Source of the DNA: Babylonia areolata
Taxonomy: Eukaryota; Mollusca; Gastropoda; Neogastropoda; Buccinidae
Assembly (NCBI RefSeq): GCF_041734735.1
Contig: NC_134887.1
Span: 29,697,870 to 29,761,869, forward strand
DNA length: 64,000 nt
Reading direction: 5' to 3'
The notes beneath the pieces are model-generated. The model did no database searches. It was not told the DNA's origin and saw only the letters and a list, made by a program, of their open reading frames with translations. The position numbers and the translations under genes are program-made. Positions 57,001 through 64,000 of the stretch are shown piece after piece. The first letter of the stretch is position 1. Every line of letters begins with the position of its first letter.

Positions 57001-60000
57001 AGCCTTCACTTACTGTGAGGGTATGTTAACAGTAATAACACAAAGTCTTCACATACTGTGAGCATGAGTTAACAGCAGAAACACAGAAAGCCTTCACTTA
57101 CTGTGAGGGTATGTTAACAGTAACAACAAAGAAAGCCTTCACTTACTATGAGGGTGGATTAACAGCAGAAACACAGAAAGCCTTCACTTACTGTGAGGGT
57201 GAATTCACATTTCCTTGCCAGTCCCTTGTGATGTCAGTCTGTACAGACACTGTGGAATGAGAAACTTGTGTCTTGAACCATACTTTAGTTCCAGTTCACT
57301 TAAACCATTTTATCGAAGGGAGAAAAGTCTGTTAGTGTTCCTTTTTAAGGGAGTGTGCACACACAGAGACCATGGAACAAGGAACTGGTTCTGTTCTGTT
57401 TGTCATTGTACAAAGAACCAGTGTGTTTGGAATGGAACTGGTAATGTTCTGGTGGTGACAATATTCAGGAGAAAGTAATAACCTGGTGTAAGGGAAGGAA
57501 ATCTTTTATTCAGTTTACACTTTTCAAACGTTTCAGCAATCATTGTACAAAATGCACACCAAATTTTATATCAGTCCATTCAGAAACAATGTGTTTCTGT
57601 TTTTTGTGTTTTTTTTTGTTTTGTTTGTTTGTTTTTTGGTTTAACCTGCCTTCAGTACTTGAAAATTACTTGGTCTGGAATAATGAGAAAACTTAGTTTC
57701 ATTTTGCATGAAATGGGTGGATAAACTCTATAACAGTGACTGCTCATGTATGCAGTCAACATATGAACATGCACTTGTAAGCATACATGCACACATGTAT
57801 GTATGTATCTTGTTATGTGTTGTACTCATAGAAGCAGAAGAGGGAGGATTCATTTATAAAAGTTCTTTTTTTGTGTGTGTGGCTGGGTTAAGGTTTCAGT
57901 TCTACACTTAATTAATTTTAGGGTGGTTTTTTTTGTATCATCTGAATTTAGATTTGTTCATGAAGTATGTCAGGTTTTTTTTTATGTGAAAAACCTGAAA
58001 TATGAAAGGCTGAGAAGAAAATTTTTCTTTTCTTTCCTTTTTTTTATATATGTATATATTTTTATCTTATCTCAGAAAGTAAAGGACGTCGGTACTCCAA
58101 GCGAATAGCTGCCCGCAGCAGAATGGTTGAAGTGTCGGAGCAAGGAGACACGCCTGTGCTGCCTTCCCAGCAGGCCCTGCGCTGTAAAAGACTGGGGTCA
58201 GACACACACGGGTCCACCACCACCACTCCGCCAGGGAAGGACATCAGAGAGAGGGTGCTGAGGTCTGCAGGGAAGAGAAAACCTGACGCCCCTGTGGGCC
58301 TGGCCAAGCTGGTTGGAGCGCCTCCCCCCGTCATGGCCGTTCTGCCCAGCAAGACTGGTGGCCCCCCTGTCGACACCCCTCCTCCCTCCCAGGAACCACC
58401 GCTGGTGACCGCCCCTCCCCCACCACCACCTCCTCCTCCTCCCCCTCCCCCTCTCCTCCCACAGCACAGAGCAGCTGCTGACAGGAACTCCCGAGGTCCT
58501 CAGGCCAAGAGGAGACGGAGCGTGTCAAGGGAGGAGGGGGAAGGTGGGGGGTGCGTGTTGGTGCGGTCACCTCTGACCTCTGTGCGGAGGAAGAAGTCAT
58601 TAGGTGGAGGTCCTGTACCCACGTCTGACGACCAACCGAAGGGGAAGGAGGTGGAGGGATCTGGGGACAGTGGTGATGGTGGTGGGAAGGTAACTCCTTC
58701 CGGCACCGCGCCCTCCTCTCCTTCTGACAACGAGGTTGGTTGGTTATTGCTGTGCATGATTTCTGTTCTCGTTTCTTTCTGATAATACCCTCCTAAAATG
58801 TGTATAGCACTGCAATGAAGATGGCTGGTTGTTGCTGTGCATGATTATTGTTCACATTTCTTTCTGATGATACCCCCATCAAAAAAAGGATGTGCTCATC
58901 TGGTTTTCCCTTGGCAAGAGTCAGCTTGTCCTCCAATTTCCCAAAAGAAGGAAAGATGTTTGAAATGTTAATGCTTGACACAATGCTTATAAAATGGTAT
59001 CATATTCTGCTCGTGTTTACAGAGAAAATGTCCAGTGAAAGTGTAGCTAGTGGTGTAGAAATAGGTAATTTTCTGTTTTATTTTGGGGTTTGTGTATATG
59101 TAATTAATTTGGGTATTGAATATGATATTGTGATTGATTTTTTTTTTTTTATATAAAGTAAACCCTAAAATCTAAAAGTTACTATCTTATTGAGCTTGAA
59201 CAGACAAAAATGGTTTTGAGACCATTCTCAATTTTGTGGTGGGTATTTCTTTTTTTTTTCCTTGTTTAATATTTATTTAAGTCTGTTGGCTACTGATATA
59301 TGCCTTGATGTAAAAACAACAGGAAATTTACATCAAATGATATTTTTTTCATCTTTTCGTTGTTTTAGTTTATTACGCCAGAGATGGACCTACCAGTTGT
59401 AAAGAAACACAAACGCACCTTGTGAGTACAAATTTATATTTATCAAATCCACGAAAGCAATAAAAATGTTCAAAGCATCATTGTCTTTCTGGAATATCTT
59501 TCTCCACTGTACTTGTCTGGGTAAAGAAGAGAAGATAGCATCCTTTCTCTTTCCCCCCATGTTTTCACAGTCATTCCTTGATTGGTGCCAGCTGCAGAGA
59601 CTCTGTCAAACGATTGGTTGGTGAGTAGTTCAGTACTGTGCAAGCTGGTTTCCTTTCCCTTCTTACTCTAGTGTTGGTATTCAGGAGTAGGGGGTTAAAA
59701 AAAAAAAAAAAAGGTCTGAAGCCTTTCACGGCCTCTTGGGAAGTGAATTCATATCCACTGTGTCAAGGGCTCTCCTTCCACATCTTTAACATTCTCCAAC
59801 TGAAGTCAGGTACCCATTCACACATGGGGAAATCGGAATGAAGTGCCTTTCCCAAGGACACACCATTACAGGGCCTCAGAGTACCCTGATCACTGGTGAA
59901 CACTGGATCAGAAGTCCAGCACTTTATTCTGCCATAACGCCTCAAGGGTTCGCAGTTTGCTGGGGGTGGCTGTGTTGTTCACATGGAATGGTTTTTGGAG

Positions 60001-61950
60001 ATTTTTATATGTGTTTGTGATTTTGTTCAGAGTGTTTCTTTTTAATGTTACATTTTGCTTGCGTAAAGTGCCTTGAGCATTATTGTATTTTGATGAAAGG
60101 CACTATAGAAATAAACTATTATTATGATTATTATTATTAAGAGTTGGGGAAAGGGGGTGGGTACATCTTGGTTACTGTGGTGGTGTGTGTTTCAGGTCCA
60201 GTGTGTCGACAGGCAGTGTGAGCAGCCTTCACAGTGAGCTGATGTCCTCCAACCCTCTGGCCAGACTGCGCTGTACCCAGGTTCTCAGGTCAGTCCTGTG
60301 CTGTGGTGAGGTATGTTGTGTGGTGAGGTGTGTGGTGTCTGGGTGTCCTGCTCAAAGTTCCTGACCAGCACAGTGAGTGTCTGTAAGTATCTAACTTGGG
60401 CCTGGTAAACTACGGGATATTGTTATGAAAGGAAGTGTAGTCTAGAGTACAGCCTTGTCACTTAATCCCAAACCTAATGGACCAGCATAGCAGCAGATAC
60501 ATTATTATCCTCCTCCGTCTTCAATATAAAGAAAAAGTTCCAAATTCTCTGGCCTTTCATGTCCCCTCATGGTAACCTTCGTTTCAATCCATCTCCACTT
60601 CTGTGCTGATGGTGAGTCCTGTCAAGGTCTGAGACATTGGCAGATTTCATGAGGGACTGTCGTTGGAGGGACATGGTGGTGGTCTCCACTCTGGGGGGGA
60701 CACTCACTCAGTCTGGCTCAGTGACTAAGCAGTTACTGTCATCAGTAGGGGACTTAGTGGGTGGTATCCTAAGTTCGTCAGAACAGGCACTACTGAACAC
60801 CACCGAAGTGACTCAGCAGCAGTGTAGTGTCTCCTCTGGTGTGTGGCCTCCTGGCGACCTAACATCGATGGTTTCCTGTGAACTGCTGATGCTGGGGCTG
60901 TGACAGACAAACTTGGGTGTGGCTGTGTATAGGGGGACTTGGAATGAGCAGTGTGGAAGTAATGCCACTGAAATGGTGTGGAAGTAATGCCACTGAAATG
61001 GTGTGGAAGTAATGCCACTGACATGGTGTGGATGACGACTTGGAATGAGCAGCGTGGAAGTAATGCCACTGAAATGGTGTGGAAGTAATGCCACTGAAAT
61101 GGTGTGGATGACGACTTGGAATGAGCAGCGTGGAAGTAATGCCACTGAAATGGTGTGGAAGTAATGCCACTGAAATGGTGTGGATGACGACTTGGAATGA
61201 GCAGCGTGGAAGTAATGCCACTGAAATGGTGTGGAAGTAATGCCACTGAAATGGTGTGGATGACGACTTGGAATGAGCAGCGTGGAAGTAATGCCACTGA
61301 AATGGTGTGGAAGTAATGCCACTGAAATGGTGTGGATGACGACTTGGAATGAGCAGCGTGGAAGTAATGCCACTGAAATGGTGTAGATGACGGAGCAGCC
61401 AAAAAAACAACAAATAACGGTCTTGGAATTTCAATAAAACCTTTGACCAGCACCATTCAACGAAGAGCCTAATGAATTACACAAAAAAGAAGTGGTGCAA
61501 CTTGAACATTACATGGATGCAGTTGTATCAGCCAATGTCTTTCATCAGCAGTGTTGCAGGCAAATCCTTCATTCAGTTTCGCTTTGGGTTTGGTAGGGAA
61601 TATGTCCAGTCTGGTCTGGAAAAAAGTGTTGGAATTTTATTTTCATGATATACACAGGACCTTTTTTTTTTCTTTTCTTTTTTTTACATTTTGGCGTGTG
61701 TGGGAATCGTGTAAACTGGGTAAATTCTGTTTGGTGCAGGTCCCCGGGGGGCACCCCTCTGCGCACCCTGAACGGGCCCCGCGTGCCCACGGAGCCCCTG
61801 CACCGGGCCCTGGTGACGGTGCTGCAGCAGAAGTTCCGCAACGTGCGCACGCCCAGCCCCATGGCTGGCGGCTCCGGCACTTCCCTGTGCAGCCCTGACC
61901 CCGCCCCCACCTCCAAAAACACCAGTCTGAATGGCACCTTCTCCCCCTAA
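53935..61950 (+). CDS. Unrecognised proline-rich basic protein, 7-8 coding exons (PRR11/MTFR-like C-terminus?)
   Basis: The start ATG at 53935 (context cccaagATGG) opens a frame with no earlier in-exon ATG. Exons 53935-54072, 54885-54989, 55559-55682, 58076-58734, 59369-59421, optional 59571-59620, 60213- or 60196-60288, and 61740-61950 join in frame to 471 or 460 residues. The N-terminus is acidic (DEFDEAEEM), then a charged helical segment (RIIRKRKQEELENAGMFSYL), then a basic, disordered middle with an unbroken 13-proline run and KRRRS-type nuclear-localisation-like clusters. The C-terminus has RSPGGTPLRT and then LHRALVTVLQQKFRNVRTPSP. That last part resembles, from memory, the C-terminal motif of PRR11 and mitochondrial fission regulators; this is weak and would need a profile search. 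The 3' coding end is embedded in a 25-copy array. The upstream neighbour is UBE3B on the same strand, about 11 kb away. Confidence 0.8.
54885..54989 (+). CDS. Second gene exon 2
   Basis: Thirty-five codons, phase 0: DLCSYLQQNPEAYFRIIRK, then RKQEELENAGMFSYLK. Acceptor gctgtctgttcag, donor gtaagt. The Lys/Arg/Glu-rich core is a likely helix. Confidence 0.85.
55085..55455 (-). mobile_element. SINE family C2
   Basis: Antisense of the 25370-25795 copy: tgtcacaacagatttctttg, gaattttgccaggcacagct and the head region near 55400-55450. Confidence 0.7.
55559..55682 (+). CDS. Second gene exon 3 (donor inside a tandem array)
   Basis: Encodes VKMMSLLHGEQYPACLVSP, then EHSTQQLNQLRTDIQKAF and TYSE, ending in phase 1 at donor gtgagt. 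The last 20-30 coding bases and the donor are the founder of the array that follows to about 57200, so the true donor is one of more than 30 near-identical sites. Confidence 0.8.
55650..57205. repeat. Exon 3-derived array, two subfamilies, ~35 copies
   Basis: 55650-56745: units of 36-38 bp with gccttcacttactctgaggg then tgagtccacacatatagag. 56746-57205: units of about 45 bp with acagaaagccttcacttact then gtgagggtatgttaacagta. Both contain the exon 3 end and a consensus donor. Confidence 0.95.
57206..58075. other. Intron sequence, no feature recognised
   Basis: AT-rich intron between the exon-derived array and exon 4 of the second gene. T runs near 57610 and 58030. Confidence 0.5.
58076..58734 (+). 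CDS. Second gene exon 4 (proline-rich, basic)
   Basis: 659 nt, phase 1 to 0, acceptor tatcttatctcag, donor gttggt. It starts ESKGRRYSKRIAARSRM and carries the 13-proline run, QAKRRRSVSR, LTSVRRKKSLGGG and a Ser/Gly/Asp-rich end. A proline run like this could bind profilin, SH3 or WW domains; that is inference only. Confidence 0.85.
59369..59421 (+). CDS. Second gene exon 5
   Basis: Acceptor cgttgttttag, donor gtgagt, phase 0 to 2. It encodes FITPEMDLPVVKKHKRT plus two bases. Confidence 0.75.
59571..59620 (+). CDS. Second gene optional cassette exon 6
   Basis: 50 nt between a good acceptor (catgttttcacag) and donor (gtgagt). In frame it reads HSLIGASCRDSVKRLV. Its length is not a multiple of three. 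Skipping it fits the stronger acceptor at 60196; including it keeps the frame only with the weaker acceptor at 60213. Confidence 0.5.
59640..59945 (-). mobile_element. SINE family D, antisense
   Basis: gtgaattcatatccactgtg, ctgaagtcaggtacccattc and cactggatcagaagtccagc are the antisense of the copy at 47930-48230. Confidence 0.78.
60196..60288 (+). CDS. Second gene exon 7
   Basis: Encodes SSVSTGSVSSLHSELMSSN and PLARLRCTQVL, ending in phase 2, donor gtcagt. The acceptor gtgtgtttcag gives start 60196. An alternative internal AG gives 60213. Confidence 0.7.
60930..61390. repeat. Minisatellite, about 73-bp higher-order unit, ~6 copies
   Basis: The unit contains cttggaatgagcagcgtgga and two tandem agtaatgccactgaaatggt, then gtggatgacga. 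Not exon-derived as far as I can see. Confidence 0.93.
61740..61950 (+). CDS. Second gene terminal coding exon
   Basis: Acceptor ctgtttggtgcag. Encodes (R)SPGGTPLRTLNGPRVPTE, then PLHRALVTVLQQKFRNVRT and PSPMAGGSGTSLCSPDPAP to SLNGTFSP, then TAA at 61948. From about 61898 the sequence is the first unit of a tandem array, so the stop itself is repeated. Confidence 0.85.
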
Positions 61951-63530
61951 CTCCCCCCCCACCCCCACCCCCCACCTCCAAAAACACCAGTCTGAACAGC
62001 ACCTTCTCCCCCTAACTTCCCCCCTACCCCTACCCCCCACCTCCAACACCAGTCTGAATGGCACCTTCTCCCCCTAACTCCCCACCCCACCCCCACCCCC
62101 CACCTCCAAAAACACCAGTCTGAATGGCACCTTCTCCCCCTAACTCCCCCCCTACCCCCACCTCCAACACCAGTCTGAATGGCACCTTCTCCCCCTAACT
62201 CCCCTCCCCACCCCCACCCCCCACCTCCACCAACACCAGTCTGAATGGCACCTTCTCCCCCTAACTTCCCCCCTACCCCCACCCCCCACCTCCAACACCA
62301 GTCTGAATGGCACCTTCTCCCCTAACTCCCCACCCCACCCCCACCCCCCACCTCCACCAACACCAGTCTGAATGGCACCTTCTCCCCCTAACTTCCCACC
62401 CCACCCCCACCCCCCCACCTCCAAAAACACCAGTGTGAATGGCACCTTCTCCCCCTAACTCCTCCCCCACCCCCACCCCCCCACCTCCACCAACACCAGT
62501 CTGAATGGCACCTTCTCCCCCTAACTTCCCACCCCACCCCCACCCCCCACCTCCAAAAACACCAGTCTGAATGGCACCTTCTCCCCCTAACTTCCCACCC
62601 CACCCCCACCCCCCACCTCCAAAAACACCAGTCTGAATGGCACCTTCTCCCCCTAACACCCCCCCTACCCCCACCCCCCACCTCCAACACCAGTCTGAAT
62701 GGCACCTTCTCCCCCTAACTCCCCACCCCACCCCCACCCCCCACCTCCAAAAACACCAGTCTGAATGGCACCTTCTCCCCCTAACTCCCCTCCCCACCCC
62801 CACCCCCCACCTCCAAAAACACCAGTCTGAATGGCACCTTCTCCCCCTAACTCCCCACCCCACCCCCACCCCCCACCTCCACCAACACCAGTCTGAATGG
62901 CACCTTCTCCCCCTAACTCCCCACCCCCACCCCCAGCCCCCACCTCCAAAAACACCAGTCTGAATGGCACCTTCTCCCCTAACTCCCCACCCCACCCCCA
63001 CCCCCCACCTCCACCAACACCAGTCTGAATGGCACCTTCTCCCCCTAACTTCCCACCCCACCCCCACCCCCCACCTCCAAAAACACCAGTCTGAATGGCA
63101 CCTTCTCCCCCTAACTCCTCCCCCACCCCCACCCCCCACCTCCACCAACACCAGTCTGAATGGCACCTTCTCCCCCTAACTTCCCACCCCACCCCCACCC
63201 CCCCACCTCCAAAAACACCAGTCTGAATGGCACCTTCTCCCCCTAACTTCCCACCCCACCCCCACCCCCCACCTCCAAAAACACCAGTCTGAATGGCACC
63301 TTCTCCCCCTAACTCCCCACCCCACCCCCACTCCCCACCTCCACCAACACCAGTCTGAACAGCACCTACTCCCCCACCCCTGCAACCCCTCCCCCCACCC
63401 CCCACCTCCAACACCAGTCTAAACGGCGCCTTCTCCCCCTAACTCTTCCACCCCTGCAACCCACCGCCCCACCCCCCACCCCCCACCTCCACCAACACCA
63501 GTTTGAACGGCGCCTTCTCCCCCTTTATGG
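61898..63530. repeat. Terminal-exon-derived array, ~66-bp unit, ~25 copies
   Basis: The unit contains cccacctccaaaaacaccag, tctgaatggcaccttctccc and cctaactccc. It repeats the coding end TSKNTSLNGTFSP and stop of the second gene. Confidence 0.96.
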
Positions 63531-63544
63531 ACCAGTGCTGGTGA
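63482..63544 (+). other. Possible ancestral C-terminal end of the second gene
   Basis: The last array unit reads TSTNTSLNGAFSP but continues FMDQCW and then TGA (63542-63544) where every other unit has TAA. Unique sequence follows. This looks like the original end of the coding exon, left downstream after the array expanded. Confidence 0.45.
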
Positions 63545-63822
63545 CAGCTGCCGTTGCTTGTTTTGTTTCAACCTTTTGTGGGACTTCCCAGCCTGATATA
63601 TAATTGGGAGATTTTGTGGGTGTGTAGTTTTGCAAAATGTGATTGCCCCTCTGGGCTGCTTTGAATTTGATGCAAGAATAGTTAATGCTAACAGTAGTCT
63701 GTGTGTTTGTAATGTATGTGAACTGTGGGAATCGCAGGAGTGGTAGACAGGCATGATCTGAAATCTGTTGAAGACTGTAAGTAATTTAAAGCACTGCATA
63801 TTTCCACGTGTATTGCAATGTG

Positions 63823-63828
63823 ATTAAA
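63823..63828 (+). promoter_or_regulatory. Candidate polyadenylation signal ATTAAA
   Basis: ATTAAA in gtgattaaagcacgc, about 280 nt after the TGA at 63542 and about 1.9 kb after the TAA at 61948. No cleavage site can be fixed from sequence alone. Confidence 0.3.
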
Positions 63829-64000
63829 GCACGCTTAACTTCATAGATGATATCAGTGAACATTGAAAGAATTTTGCCATCACTTGCCTTATAATCATAC
63901 CTCATGAAAGATTTGGTGGTTAATTCTCAGCACAAGAATGTACCTAATTTGTTTGTTTGTTTTAGAGATTTTCGTGTATGCATTTGTATTGCTTTTACAG

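Noticed and set aside
60637-60903. 88-codon + strand open frame in the second gene
   Set aside because: No splice borders in phase with neighbours and no recognisable domain; treated as intron.
62273-63414. 297- and 249-codon minus-strand frames with GEGAIQTGVFGGGGWG repeats
   Set aside because: They are the reverse of the terminal-exon array; repeat-driven.
1-64000. Retrovirus-like, LTR or capsid-bearing elements
   Set aside because: No integrase, gag, protease or envelope-like motifs and no paired LTRs were seen; the only reverse-transcriptase pieces are LINE-type.

Overview
The window is eukaryotic, intron-rich genomic DNA. It looks like an invertebrate genome, most likely a gastropod or related mollusc. 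This is inferred from the host protein sequences, the abundant CA/TG and minisatellite DNA, the tRNA-derived SINEs and the TTAA-flanked DNA elements. No bacterial gene, CRISPR array or retrovirus-like element was seen.

Region 1 (1-43,115) is the 3' two thirds of a UBE3B-type HECT ubiquitin ligase gene on the + strand. Nineteen coding exons (1451-42669) join in frame without any break into 745 residues. They end in a complete HECT domain with the catalytic Cys in a TSSTCFN motif 32 residues before the stop. About the first 320 residues, including the expected IQ motif, lie upstream of the window. Region 2 (43,115-53,880) is intergenic: minisatellites, SINEs, TTAA elements, two LINE reverse-transcriptase remnants and one unrecognised exon-like open segment. 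Region 3 (53,882-63,544) is a second + strand gene of seven or eight exons. It encodes an unrecognised proline-rich, basic protein of about 460-471 residues whose C-terminus (RSPGGTPL...) weakly recalls PRR11/MTFR-type proteins.

The introns are built largely of tandem arrays (units about 30-90 bp, up to about 40 copies) plus at least four SINE families, LINE 3' ends and several TTAA-ended elements. The most interesting pattern is that many arrays and local duplications start at, end at or contain exon edges. Splice donors or acceptors with 10-50 nt of adjoining coding sequence are copied into the neighbouring intron once (exons 14, 15, 18, 19), three times (exon 9), 13 times (exon 18 acceptor, fused to a SINE tail) or more than 30 times (exon 3 of the second gene). 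The C-terminal coding end and stop of the second gene is repeated about 25 times. Several single-copy echoes differ from the real exon mainly at synonymous third positions. Assembly artefact from diverged haplotypes must be excluded before biology is invoked.

Other points: four acceptors sit just downstream of a same-strand SINE 3' domain, several acceptors have microsatellite instead of a polypyrimidine tract, and 8 of 18 UBE3B donors read GTC. TTAA elements are nested inside a SINE and inside the exon-18 array, which gives a relative chronology.
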